From: JBEBVQ01 sp964636205
Lineage (GTDB): Bacteria > Bacteroidota > Bacteroidia > Chitinophagales > Chitinophagaceae
Direction of reading: 5' to 3'
Length of the DNA stretch: 64,000 nt
Assembly (NCBI GenBank): GCA_964636205.1
Contig: CAZWPF010000003.1
Location: forward strand, 1 to 64,000
Each line of letters opens with the position of its first letter. Position 1 is the first letter of the stretch. Made by a program: the position numbers and the translations under genes. Positions 1 to 8,796 of the stretch are shown here, one piece after another. The notes beneath the pieces were generated by a model. The model was not told the origin of the DNA, ran no database searches, and saw only the letters and a program-made list of their open reading frames with translations.

Positions 1-29
1 CCGATCTTTTTACCAATAATACCTTTCAT
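1..29 (-). CDS. rplC: 50S ribosomal protein L3, N-terminal fragment (cut by window edge)
   Basis: Only the first codons are present; they read MKGIIGKKIG, the usual L3 amino terminus. L3 is a core 50S protein that helps start large-subunit assembly. The gene lies 133 bp downstream of rpsJ on the same strand, the standard S10-operon order (rpsJ then rplC). Identification rests on nine codons plus this context. Confidence 0.8.
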
Positions 30-162
30 TTTATTATAGTTTAGCTAAGCGCCCGAGACCACCCTTGAGAGGCCGGGATTAACTGTTTTCAATTTTTGTT
101 TAAAGAACTGCCAGCTTACGCCTCCGGAACATTTGACCGAACCGGAATAATATTGCTACAAC

Positions 163-468
163 TCATGCTTTGATCTCCACTTCCACTCCACTCGGCAAAT
201 CGAGCTTGGAAAGCGCGTCCACGGTACGGGAAGAAGAAGTGTAAATGTCCAGCAAGCGCTTGTGAGTACACAACTGGAACTGCTCACGCGATTTTTTGTT
301 CACGTGGGGAGAGCGCAATACTGTAAAGATCTTCTTCTCGGTTGGCAAAGGAATAGGGCCTGTAACCACTGCTCCTGTATTGCGCACCGTTTTCACGATT
401 TTCTCTGCCGACTTATCAACCAAGTTGTGGTCGTAAGATTTCAGTTTGATTCTGATACGCTGTGACAT
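163..468 (-). CDS. rpsJ: 30S ribosomal protein S10
   Basis: S10 is a small-subunit head protein that also takes part in transcription antitermination through NusB. The 101-residue length is normal, and the S10 signature is clear (SPHVNKKSREQFQLCTHKR near residues 53-71). A -7 box (TACCTTTG on the minus strand, 514..507) lies 38 bp upstream of the start, so this looks like the first gene of the S10 operon. The SulP gene is divergent upstream, so fusA, which precedes rpsJ in many bacteria, is not adjacent. The 133-bp gap to rplC is long for this operon. Confidence 0.97.
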   Translation of the reverse strand: MSQRIRIKLKSYDHNLVDKSAEKIVKTVRNTGAVVTGPIPLPTEKKIFTVLRSPHVNKKSREQFQLCTHKRLLDIYTSSSRTVDALSKLDLPSGVEVEIKA

Positions 469-506
469 ACTTATAAATATCTTCTAACCCGTAAATTTTG
501 GGACTG

Positions 507-514
507 CAAAGGTA
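507..514 (-). promoter_or_regulatory. -7 box of rpsJ
   Basis: The minus strand reads TACCTTTG, a match to the Bacteroidota TAnnTTTG -7 element, 38 bp before the rpsJ start codon. Confidence 0.6.
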
Positions 515-718
515 GGGCGTAGTTTTTTAATGACAAAATTTTTTAAAAGAAAGTTTAAGTTTTTTTCCTAACCTGCCTCCCAGCCGCAAATGTAGCGCCT
601 TTCCACGGGATATATCAACTCCATTTTTTCATTTTTTTATAAACAAACAATAAATCCCCTCCCTTTCAACCACATTTTCGCTACCCAAAAACATCCCTAC
701 CCACCCCTAACCACCCAA

Positions 719-739
719 CCCCCCCCCCCGCCCCCCCCC
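719..739. repeat. Homopolymer tract C11-G-C9
   Basis: There are eleven C, one G and nine C in a row, 65 bp upstream of the SulP -7 box. The complementary strand is a G9-C-G11 run able to form G-quadruplex-like structures and prone to slippage. Confidence 0.9.
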
Positions 740-804
740 TCCCGACATCCCAAACCTGTTCACATTCGACATTATCACTATTTAATGCTGTCTGATTTTT
801 AACC

Positions 805-812
805 TATCTTTG
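805..812 (+). promoter_or_regulatory. -7 box of the SulP gene
   Basis: The sequence TATCTTTG fits TAnnTTTG exactly and lies 24 nt before the chosen ATG at 837. A TTG at 810 that would extend the reading frame lies inside this box and is therefore an unlikely start. Confidence 0.65.
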
Positions 813-836
813 CAAACCAAAGGCATTTCTTCTCAA

Positions 837-2387
837 ATGAAACGTAAACTCAGATATTACAGAATCATTTGGTTGAAACACGACCTTCCCGCCGGACTCT
901 CCGTTTTCCTCGTTGCACTACCCCTATGCCTCGGTATAGCCCTGGCCTCCGGAGCACCCCTCTACGCAGGTATCATTTCCGGAATCATAGGCGGAATCGT
1001 CGTGTCATTAATCAGTGGTTCCCCGCTCTCCGTATCAGGACCCGCAGCAGGCCTCACCACAGTGGTCGCATCTGCTATCATCAACCTGGGCGACTACCAA
1101 TCTTTCCTGCTTACAGTAGTCGTCGCAGGTCTGTTCCAAATTGCTCTAGGCCTCTTTAAACTCGGAGTCATCGCCAACTACTTCCCTTCATCAGTCATAA
1201 AAGGGATGCTCGCAGCAATCGGTATTATCCTGATTTCTAAACAAATTCCTCTGGCAATCGGCTACGATAAGCCCGACTTCTGGACAAGCGGATTCCTGCA
1301 GTTGTTTTCATCCGAAAACCTAATGGGCAACTTCGAAAAATTCTCCCACCAAATCACCAAAGGGGCGGTGCTCATATCGCTAATCTCCCTAGGCTTGCTC
1401 ATCTTAATGCAACAACCATTCGCAAAAAAATGGAAACTAATACCAGCTCCACTACTCGTAGTAGTAGCCGGTATTGGCCTCAACATGCTGTTTGATTTTA
1501 GTCAGTCCACATTCGCTATCAACCGCTCCCAGATGGTAGATATTCCAGCAGATGTCTTTAGCAATATCACATTCCCCAACCTGAATCAATTGTTCCAAAA
1601 CACCGAAATTTGGAAGTACGGCGGTATTATCGGACTGCTCGCTACGCTGGAAACTTTGCTCTGTGTAGAAGCAGTCGATAAACTAGATCCGGCACACAGA
1701 ATTACCCCGGTCAACAGAGAACTCCTGGCCCAAGGGGTCGGAAACCTTGTCTGCGGACTGCTCGGTGGCATCCCTATCACCGCAGTTGTAGTAAGAGGCG
1801 CAGCCAACGTCGACGCCGGTGCTAAAACCAAACTCTCAGCATTTACGCACGGTATGTTCCTACTGCTCGCTGTTCTATTGATTCCTTTTGTGATTAATCA
1901 AATTCCCTACGCAGCACTGGCAGCCATATTGCTCATAACAGGCTTTAACCTCACTAGACCTCAGCTCTTTAGAAGTATGTGGAAATTGGGCTGGAAGCAG
2001 TTTCTGCCTTTCTTAATCACAATTGTAGTCATTCTTCTGACCGATCTGCTGATAGGCGTTAGTATCGGTCTGCTGATTTCAATCTATTTCATCGTGCAAA
2101 ATAATTTCCGACTGGAATATAAAATCTCTAAATCCAAACTGAATGGTATCGAAACTTTTCTGATCAAACTAAATACAGATGTCACCTTCCTCAACAAGGT
2201 GAAACTGAGAAAAGCACTCGACGAAATTCCGGAATATAGTGTCCTGATCATCGATGGCACAGAATCTAATTTTATTGACCACGATATCCTGGAGATTATT
2301 AGCGAATACGCACATAAGGCCGGACAAAGACATATCGAACTGCAACTAAAAGGAATCCAAACCGTGGAAGTTACCGCCAAACATTAG
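837..2387 (+). CDS. SulP family anion transporter with C-terminal STAS-like domain
   Basis: The product is a 516-residue inner-membrane protein of the SulP/SLC26 family, which moves sulfate, bicarbonate or other anions. The amino-terminal signature is clear (HDLPAGLSVFLVALPLCLG, then SGSPLSVSGPAAGLTTVV), followed by about ten to twelve hydrophobic segments. The last ~95 residues form a soluble STAS-like tail. The ATG at 837 was preferred to an in-frame TTG at 810 because that TTG overlaps the -7 box. The substrate cannot be read from sequence; bicarbonate is common for relatives linked to carbonic anhydrase, but no such gene is next to it. The APC permease follows 118 bp downstream on the same strand. 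Confidence 0.9.
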   Translation: MKRKLRYYRIIWLKHDLPAGLSVFLVALPLCLGIALASGAPLYAGIISGIIGGIVVSLISGSPLSVSGPAAGLTTVVASAIINLGDYQSFLLTVVVAGLFQIALGLFKLGVIANYFPSSVIKGMLAAIGIILISKQIPLAIGYDKPDFWTSGFLQLFSSENLMGNFEKFSHQITKGAVLISLISLGLLILMQQPFAKKWKLIPAPLLVVVAGIGLNMLFDFSQSTFAINRSQMVDIPADVFSNITFPNLNQLFQNTEIWKYGGIIGLLATLETLLCVEAVDKLDPAHRITPVNRELLAQGVGNLVCGLLGGIPITAVVVRGAANVDAGAKTKLSAFTHGMFLLLAVLLIPFVINQIPYAALAAILLITGFNLTRPQLFRSMWKLGWKQFLPFLITIVVILLTDLLIGVSIGLLISIYFIVQNNFRLEYKISKSKLNGIETFLIKLNTDVTFLNKVKLRKALDEIPEYSVLIIDGTESNFIDHDILEIISEYAHKAGQRHIELQLKGIQTVEVTAKH

Positions 2388-2505
2388 TACTTTAAACTCA
2401 TATTAGCCAAAAATATTTCACGAAAGCTTGAACGCCTCCTGATGAATTATTACATTTAACCCCGAGCTTTCCCGCTCCGCTTATTGATTGTCCCCCCAAA
2501 AAAAT

Positions 2506-3945
2506 ATGCTAATGGATCAGGGCACCCCACAGGGTCTGAAGAAATCTTTTGGCCTCAAATTGGCCATCATCATTGTTATCAGCACTATTGTCGGTTCAGG
2601 TGTATTCAAAAAGGTAGCCCCAATGGCAGAAGTTTTGGGTCAACCCTACCTCATCATCATCGCATTCGCAATGGCAGGTCTGCTCACACTTTTCGGTATG
2701 TGGAGCGTAGCTGAATTGGGAACTATGTATCCCGACTCGGGCGGACCGTTTTCCTGGTTGGAAAAAATATACGGAAGGATGGTCTCCTTCCTTTACGGAT
2801 GGGCCTCGTTTACTGTCATCCAAACAGCAGCCATCTCCTCCATCGCTTTCGTTTTCGCAGGAGCAGTCGCCAGCTTTTTACCACTACCACAACTGCCGGT
2901 CGAATTGAGAGAAGTCACTTTCTTCGGAATTATTTCTCCCTTCGATAATATCGGCGGAAAACTCGTGGCCTGCATCGCTATTATTGCTTTGACAGCCATC
3001 AATATCAAAGGCGCAAAACTCGGTGGAAAAGTCAGCCTGGTCTTTACAATCATCATCATCGCCTGCATTCTGGCCATCAGCGCACTCGCTTTTACAAGTC
3101 CGAAAGCTAGCGCAGAAACATTCGCTACTCAAGCATTCTCAATCGAAAACATGAGCTGGGTCGGCATCGTCGGCGTCTTAGTGATCGCCATGCGACACGC
3201 TTTCTGGGCATACGAAGGCTGGTTGGCACTGGGATTTATTGGAGAAGAACTACATCGGCCCGAAAAGAATATTCCCCGAGCAATGACCATCGGGATGCTC
3301 ATTATCATAAGCTTGTACCTGCTGATCAATGCTGCATATCTGTATATTCTGCCCATTCCGGAAATGTTAGACGAAATCGCGAGAGACGAGAATAAAATCG
3401 CGGCAGTCCTGGTAGTCGATAAAATGTTCGGTAGCGGCGGGGCTTATCTGATCAGTGCCATGATCATGATCTCAACGCTCGGATGTACCAACGCCACCAT
3501 CCTGGTCTCCGCTCGTATTTACTACGCAATGGCACAGAAAAACATGTTCTTCAAATCTATCGGCAAAACCCATAAAAAACATGCAACCCCGGCCAACTCA
3601 TTGATCCTACAATGCATCTGGGCCTGCATTTTGGTGTTCTCAGGTTCCTTCGATCTGCTTACCGACCTGGTAATCATCGCCGCCTTTGTATTCTATGGCT
3701 TGGTGGTTTTTGGAGTCGTCATTCTCCGAAAAAAGAAAAAAGCCATGCACCGCCCCTATAAAACATGGGGCTATCCCTTTGTGCCAATAATTTTTACCAT
3801 TTTTTGCATCATCTTGTTGATTGTCACCTTCATAGAATCTCCCACCGAATCCATTATCGGCATGCTGCTGATTCTGTCAGGACTGCCATTCTACTTCTAC
3901 TGGAAGAAAAAATCTTGCCCCCAAATCAAATCCCAAAATAGTTAA
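2506..3945 (+). CDS. APC family amino acid permease
   Basis: The product is an inner-membrane amino acid/polyamine/organocation transporter of about 479 residues with some twelve hydrophobic segments. The TM1 substrate-loop signature GSGVF is present (STIVGSGVFKKVAP), as is the family block AYEGWLALGFIGEELHRPEKN near the middle, which resembles LAT/YlaT-type exchangers. The carboxy end is a short basic tail. Two ATG codons, at 2506 and 2512, are both possible starts; a TTG at 2488 is less likely. The transported amino acid cannot be told from sequence. Confidence 0.88.
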   Translation: MLMDQGTPQGLKKSFGLKLAIIIVISTIVGSGVFKKVAPMAEVLGQPYLIIIAFAMAGLLTLFGMWSVAELGTMYPDSGGPFSWLEKIYGRMVSFLYGWASFTVIQTAAISSIAFVFAGAVASFLPLPQLPVELREVTFFGIISPFDNIGGKLVACIAIIALTAINIKGAKLGGKVSLVFTIIIIACILAISALAFTSPKASAETFATQAFSIENMSWVGIVGVLVIAMRHAFWAYEGWLALGFIGEELHRPEKNIPRAMTIGMLIIISLYLLINAAYLYILPIPEMLDEIARDENKIAAVLVVDKMFGSGGAYLISAMIMISTLGCTNATILVSARIYYAMAQKNMFFKSIGKTHKKHATPANSLILQCIWACILVFSGSFDLLTDLVIIAAFVFYGLVVFGVVILRKKKKAMHRPYKTWGYPFVPIIFTIFCIILLIVTFIESPTESIIGMLLILSGLPFYFYWKKKSCPQIKSQNS

Positions 3946-4071
3946 AGGCGACTTTTACAGCATCCAGTATCAATAATATCTAAATTGCCTACAACAATAT
4001 ACTTATTGTTTTTATATTTAATGCCTCAACGGCAAACTTTACGACACATCCTACTTTTGAATCACTACTCA

Positions 4072-5037
4072 ATGAATAGAATTTTACTTGCTTTCCTTTT
4101 ATTCCTTCCTGCAATAGCCCTTTGCCTTCCTTCTTCCGCTCAGGAGCAAGAGTTGGAATACGATGCAATCCCATTGGTGGCCTATTGGAACGAGGGGGAT
4201 ATATTCAACTATACCGTCACCAAAATTTCTAGAAAATGGCAAAACGACAGTTTGAGTTTTGAAGACTCATTCTCCTATAACGCCCGGTTTTCAGTAATTG
4301 AAAAACTAGATTCCGGATATATCGTTGCCTGGAGGTATGACCATGTCTCCAGCATGGCACAGCTTTCTTCGCAAGCACTGAGGGAAATTTATAAGGATAA
4401 GGTGGCGGAAATTGTATATCGGACAGACGAGTTCGGGGGATTCGTTGAAATTCTTAATTGGGATGAAATAGGACAGCTGATCAACCAACTAATCGACGAG
4501 CACATACGTGTGAATAGCAAATCGAGCGGAAAATCCAAAGTCTTAAAACAAACCATGCATAAGATTATTAAAGAGTCATTGACCACCAAAGAATCCATTC
4601 AGGAAACGTTGCTCTCCGAAATCAACTTGTTTCATGGCTATTTCGGTAGTGAATATTATACCAAAGACACTGTAGTTTTTGAGACTGAAGTTCCCACCAT
4701 TTTCGACAATACTTCGATCCGGGCAAACGGTATCGGGTTTTTCGAATTTATCGACTGGGAATCTTCATTCGGATCCATGGTTGCCATCGCTCAAAGTGAT
4801 ACAGCCGATGTGAATCAATTCTTGAAACAGTTTTTCCAAAAAATGGGATTAAGTAAAAGGGAAATTGACAACTACCTATCCGAAAGTAATATGGATATTA
4901 TAGAGACGTCGAAATTCCAGGCTTGGTTCAATCCGGGTGTGCCTTACTATATCGGCTTTCAACGTTTTGTAGAAACGGAAATGCCCACTCAAAAAACGGC
5001 CCAGGCAACTATCATACACATAGAACTGGAACAATAA
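4072..5037 (+). CDS. Secreted protein of unknown function
   Basis: No family was recognised. The product is 321 residues with a clear signal peptide (MNRILLAFLLFLPAIALCL, cleavage probably after SSAQ), so it is periplasmic or outer-membrane associated. The rest is a mixed alpha/beta sequence with many aromatic and acidic residues and no cysteine pairs or catalytic motif. An in-frame upstream extension to 3985 is possible but would bury the signal peptide, so the ATG at 4072 was chosen. It stands alone, 126 bp after the permease and 257 bp before dgt. Confidence 0.75.
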   Translation: MNRILLAFLLFLPAIALCLPSSAQEQELEYDAIPLVAYWNEGDIFNYTVTKISRKWQNDSLSFEDSFSYNARFSVIEKLDSGYIVAWRYDHVSSMAQLSSQALREIYKDKVAEIVYRTDEFGGFVEILNWDEIGQLINQLIDEHIRVNSKSSGKSKVLKQTMHKIIKESLTTKESIQETLLSEINLFHGYFGSEYYTKDTVVFETEVPTIFDNTSIRANGIGFFEFIDWESSFGSMVAIAQSDTADVNQFLKQFFQKMGLSKREIDNYLSESNMDIIETSKFQAWFNPGVPYYIGFQRFVETEMPTQKTAQATIIHIELEQ

Positions 5038-5269
5038 ATTCAAACCCATCCCAAAATATGCGTGGCCGTAAATAATCCGATCAGTACGCAAATATTCTAA
5101 GCGATACCGACAATGGATAGTCTTTAATCCTATATCTTCTTAAGGGCTTTTCAGGCGGAATACCCTAATTAGGCTTAGCATATAGCTCACTATAACTTAA
5201 ATATCTATCGTGTGGCAAAATTTTTAATTAAGTTTCGAGCCCGCACCTTTCGCGTATATCGCATAGGAG

Positions 5270-5283
5270 GCAATAATTATTGC
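5270..5283. promoter_or_regulatory. 14-bp perfect palindrome next to the dgt promoter
   Basis: GCAATAATTATTGC is a perfect palindrome whose last base is the first base of the dgt -7 box. It is a candidate operator, but its regulator is unknown. Confidence 0.4.
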
Positions 5284-5290
5284 ATCTTTG
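5283..5290 (+). promoter_or_regulatory. -7 box of dgt
   Basis: CATCTTTG matches TAnnTTTG except at the first base. Only four nucleotides separate it from the dgt ATG, which predicts a leaderless transcript. Confidence 0.5.
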
Positions 5291-5294
5291 CAGC

Positions 5295-6689
5295 ATGAAT
5301 TGGCAGGAGCTATATACAACACGTCGTACAGGCGACCCGGAGCAAAAACAACACAATCCGGACCAAGTTCGTAACTCTTATTTGAGGGATTACGACCGAT
5401 TGATCTTCGCCTCTGCATTTAGAAGACTGCAAAATAAAACTCAGGTTTTTCCATTGCCCGGTTCAGTTTTTGTCCACAACCGAATGACCCACAGTCTGGA
5501 AGTAGCGTCTGTAGGTCGCTCGCTCGGCAAAAAAATCGGCGATATCATAGCAGACAGACATCCGAATGAGTCGAAAAGCTTCACCGAATTTTACAGATAC
5601 GAACTTTCATCTGTAATCGCAGCAGCCTGCCTTGCCCACGATATCGGTAACCCTCCTTTCGGACATTCCGGAGAAGATGCTATCCGAACTTTCTTCAACG
5701 AAGCAAAACCGGAAATAAAACAGCAGATGGGAGATCAACTTTCTTCCAACCAAATCAAAGATTTTGAACTATTTGAGGGAAATGCAAATGCGCTGAGAAC
5801 GTTGACCCATAGCTTTAATGAGATCGACCCGGGTGGATATAAACTGACCTATACCACTCTAGCATCTTTGGTAAAATACCCTTGCAGCTCGGAAGTCGGT
5901 TTTGATAAGAGTACCGGACTAATCGCTACCAAAAAATCAGGATTTTTCGATAGCGAAATCAACACCTATAAAAGCATAGCTTCCTCCATGGGGATCCCCG
6001 CCATATCGGCGTTTAACCATGTCTACGCAAGACATCCTTTTGTGTTCCTCACAGAAGCTGCCGATGATATCTGCTACCGAATAATAGATCTGGAAGACGC
6101 ACACCGATTACGCATCATCTCTTTTGAAAAATTCTGTCAGTTGTTCCTGCCATTCTTCGACGAAGAATCAGGCTATAATAGCATGGATTATGTGCAACAA
6201 AAGCTGGACAGAATAGTAGATGACAATCAAAAAATCCAGTTTATTCGGGCAAAATGGATCGGCTTGATGGTCGAGAAAATCTCCCGGGCTTTTGTCGAAA
6301 ATGAAGTCGCAATCCTCAAAGGCGAGCTAAATAAAGATTTACTTTCTTGTTTGAATGCCAAGGATGCGGAACTGATCAATGCAATCAATCAGTTTTCCAT
6401 TGCCCATATTTATAATCATCGCTCTGTTGTCGAAATCGAAATTGCAGGTTATCATGTAATTGGCGGATTGCTACAGGAATTCATATCCGCAGCACTACAC
6501 CCGAAAGAGTCCAAATCAGCTAAATTGCTGAAACTAATTCCCGCGCAATTCCCTTTTAAAGGAAAAGAAAACACCTTGTACGAAGACCTGCAATCGGTGG
6601 TAGATTACATCGCAGGAATGACCGATTTATATGCGATCGATTTATACAGAAAAATAACCGGCATTTCTGCGCAAACCCTAACATTATAA
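5295..6689 (+). CDS. dgt: Deoxyguanosinetriphosphate triphosphohydrolase (dGTPase)
   Basis: This HD-domain enzyme hydrolyses dGTP (and in some relatives other dNTPs) to deoxynucleoside plus triphosphate, balancing the dNTP pool. The 464-residue protein shows the family start (RTGDPEQKQH...SYLRDYDRLIFASAFRRLQ), the first metal histidine in RMTHSLEV near residue 65, and the HD motif in AHDIGNPPFGHSGEDA near residue 115. The ATG at 5295 was chosen because an upstream TTG at 5280 lies in the palindrome/promoter area. queA begins 7 bp after the stop, suggesting co-transcription. Confidence 0.93.
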   Translation: MNWQELYTTRRTGDPEQKQHNPDQVRNSYLRDYDRLIFASAFRRLQNKTQVFPLPGSVFVHNRMTHSLEVASVGRSLGKKIGDIIADRHPNESKSFTEFYRYELSSVIAAACLAHDIGNPPFGHSGEDAIRTFFNEAKPEIKQQMGDQLSSNQIKDFELFEGNANALRTLTHSFNEIDPGGYKLTYTTLASLVKYPCSSEVGFDKSTGLIATKKSGFFDSEINTYKSIASSMGIPAISAFNHVYARHPFVFLTEAADDICYRIIDLEDAHRLRIISFEKFCQLFLPFFDEESGYNSMDYVQQKLDRIVDDNQKIQFIRAKWIGLMVEKISRAFVENEVAILKGELNKDLLSCLNAKDAELINAINQFSIAHIYNHRSVVEIEIAGYHVIGGLLQEFISAALHPKESKSAKLLKLIPAQFPFKGKENTLYEDLQSVVDYIAGMTDLYAIDLYRKITGISAQTLTL

Positions 6690-6696
6690 CTAGCAC

Positions 6697-7920
6697 ATGC
6701 ATCCGAGGCATATCCGTATCGAAGACTATACTTATTCGCTTCCAGAAGATAGAATTGCGAAACATCCAGTCGCAAACAGAGATGAGTCCCGATTACTGAT
6801 CTATAAAAATGGGGAAATCCAAGAGGATATTTACAAGCAAATCGCTCAATATATCCCGGAAAACACACTCATGGTCTTTAATCATACTCGGGTCGTTCAA
6901 GCCAGACTGCTTTTCCAAAAGCCAACCGGTGCGGTTATCGAAATCTTTTGCCTGGAACCCGATGCCCAATACCCTGATATCCAGACTGCTCTCGCGCAAC
7001 AACGGGAAGTAGTGTGGAATTGCCTTGTAGGCGGGGCTTCCAAATGGAAAAAAGACTCCCCTCTGATTATGGCCTGCGAGGAATTGAATATCTGTTTAAA
7101 AGCGGATTTTCTCGAACATAAAGGGGATCATAGCAGCATCCGACTTTCATGGGATAACGATTCCATACATTTTGCAGAAGTACTGGAAAACTGCGGTAAA
7201 ATACCACTACCACCCTATCTGGGACGAAATTCACAGATCGAAGACAAGGACCGATACCAAACCGTCTTTGCCAAAGAAGAAGGAAGTGTCGCCGCCCCTA
7301 CCGCCGGCTTGCACTTCACAAAAGGGGTTCTGGAAAGCCTTGCGCAGCGTCATATAAAAACTGATTTCATCACCTTACACGTTGGAGCAGGAACTTTCAG
7401 GCCGGTAAAAGCAGAACAAATGGAAGGGCATGCGATGCATGCCGAATGGATTCAAGTGGGTGTCAATCAGTTAGACAATATCATCGCACACTTAGACAAG
7501 ACGATTGTCGCTACGGGAACCACTACCCTAAGAACGCTGGAAAGTTTGTACTGGCTGGGCAACCAAATCCTGAACGGACAAGAACCGGATCTGAATGGAA
7601 TCGCCGTAACACAATGGGTGCCATACGAAGCTTATCCACAACACGATTCCATCGAGGCATTGAAGACACTCAAACAGTGGCTGATTGATCGGAATGAAGA
7701 CCAATTGATTACCAGAACACAAATCCTGATTGCTCCCGGTTATACCTTTAAAGTAGTAAAAGGTCTGGTTACCAATTTTCACCAGCCCGGCTCTACCCTA
7801 CTCTTACTAGTGGCTGCTTTTGTAGGTGATGACTGGAGGAAAATATATAATTACGCTTTAAGTCATTCTTTCCGTTTCCTGAGTTATGGGGATGGAAGTC
7901 TGATTTGGCTCCCGCAATAA
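6697..7920 (+). CDS. queA: S-adenosylmethionine:tRNA ribosyltransferase-isomerase
   Basis: QueA transfers and rearranges the ribosyl group of SAM onto 7-aminomethyl-deazaguanine in tRNA, making epoxyqueuosine. The 407-residue product begins with the family pattern DYTYSLPEDRIAKHPV and contains MVFNHTRVVQARL, the conserved PTAGLHFT block and HVGAGTFRPVK. It is longer than the roughly 350-residue E. coli form because of an insertion in the first half. It sits between dgt (7 bp upstream) and nadC (33 bp downstream, with its own -7 box). No other queuosine genes are in the window. Confidence 0.95.
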   Translation: MHPRHIRIEDYTYSLPEDRIAKHPVANRDESRLLIYKNGEIQEDIYKQIAQYIPENTLMVFNHTRVVQARLLFQKPTGAVIEIFCLEPDAQYPDIQTALAQQREVVWNCLVGGASKWKKDSPLIMACEELNICLKADFLEHKGDHSSIRLSWDNDSIHFAEVLENCGKIPLPPYLGRNSQIEDKDRYQTVFAKEEGSVAAPTAGLHFTKGVLESLAQRHIKTDFITLHVGAGTFRPVKAEQMEGHAMHAEWIQVGVNQLDNIIAHLDKTIVATGTTTLRTLESLYWLGNQILNGQEPDLNGIAVTQWVPYEAYPQHDSIEALKTLKQWLIDRNEDQLITRTQILIAPGYTFKVVKGLVTNFHQPGSTLLLLVAAFVGDDWRKIYNYALSHSFRFLSYGDGSLIWLPQ

Positions 7921-7924
7921 GGGC

Positions 7925-7932
7925 TATCTTTG
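7925..7932 (+). promoter_or_regulatory. -7 box of nadC
   Basis: TATCTTTG begins 5 nt after the queA stop codon and lies 21 nt before the nadC start, so nadC can be expressed separately from dgt-queA. Confidence 0.6.
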
Positions 7933-7953
7933 CACCAATTATAATACCATCGG

Positions 7954-8796
7954 ATGATGACCACGGAACAATTTATTAAAGCCGCCCTGCAAGAAGATAT
8001 TGGTGCAGGAGATTTTTCTACACTGGCCAGTATCCCTGCCGATGCGCGAGGTAAGGCGATTCTTAAAGTTAAAGAAAGCGGAATCATCGCCGGTATCCAA
8101 CTCGCTGAATCCATTTTCAAATTTCTGGAGCCAGGTGCCAGTCTAAAACAATTTGTAAAAGACGGGGATCAGGTAAAAATCGGGGATATTGCATTTGAGA
8201 TTGAGGCTGCGATACATACTATATTGAAAGCTGAGCGACTGGCGCTGAATTGTATGCAGCGAATGAGTGGCATCGCTACTATGACCCATAAATATGTTGA
8301 AGCGGTAAGCGATTATCCGGTAAAAATTCTCGACACCAGAAAAACAACACCTCTGTTTCGACGTTACGAAAAGGAAGCCGTTCTCATTGGAGGCGGACAT
8401 AACCATCGGATGGGACTGTACGATATGATCATGCTGAAGGACAATCATATCGATTTTTGCGGAGGGATTCAGAAAGCAATTCTTAAAACCAACGATTATC
8501 TTAAATCCAACAACCTGGATTTAAAAATAGAAGTGGAAACCAGGAATCTCGCCGATGTAAAAGATGTTCTAGAGGTAGGCCAGGTCCATCGAATCATGCT
8601 CGATAATTTTACCCCGGAAGCTCTGCAAGAAGCTGTCCAGCTCATTGGCGGAGCATTTGAAACCGAGGCATCCGGAGGCATTACCTTGGAGAACATTGTT
8701 GCTTATGCAGCAGCGGGTGTCGATTACATTTCTACCGGCGCCATTATTCACCACGCAGTCAGTATGGATTTGAGTCTGAAAGCACAATTACTATGA
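7954..8796 (+). CDS. nadC: Nicotinate-nucleotide pyrophosphorylase (quinolinate phosphoribosyltransferase)
   Basis: NadC decarboxylates quinolinate and joins it to PRPP, giving nicotinate mononucleotide in de novo NAD synthesis. The 280-residue length is typical. Diagnostic segments are LDTRKTTPLFRRYEKEAV and GGGHNHRMGLYDMIMLKDNH, followed by the carboxy-terminal barrel motifs ASGGITLENI and STGAIIHH. Two adjacent ATG codons (7954 and 7957) could both serve as start. The stop overlaps the start of the lipid kinase gene by 4 bp (ATGA), indicating translational coupling. Confidence 0.95.
   Translation: MMTTEQFIKAALQEDIGAGDFSTLASIPADARGKAILKVKESGIIAGIQLAESIFKFLEPGASLKQFVKDGDQVKIGDIAFEIEAAIHTILKAERLALNCMQRMSGIATMTHKYVEAVSDYPVKILDTRKTTPLFRRYEKEAVLIGGGHNHRMGLYDMIMLKDNHIDFCGGIQKAILKTNDYLKSNNLDLKIEVETRNLADVKDVLEVGQVHRIMLDNFTPEALQEAVQLIGGAFETEASGGITLENIVAYAAAGVDYISTGAIIHHAVSMDLSLKAQLL

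Larger units (their letters stand above)
469..836. other. Divergent intergenic region rpsJ / SulP with C-rich tract
   Basis: This 368-bp gap holds no gene. It contains the rpsJ -7 box at the left end and the SulP -7 box at the right end. Positions 640-745 are pyrimidine-rich and almost free of G on the plus strand, ending in the homopolymer tract C11-G-C9 at 719-739. Confidence 0.8.

Noticed and set aside
810..836. TTG start 27 nt upstream of the SulP ATG
   Set aside because: It overlaps the -7 box TATCTTTG, so it would lie upstream of the predicted transcript start.
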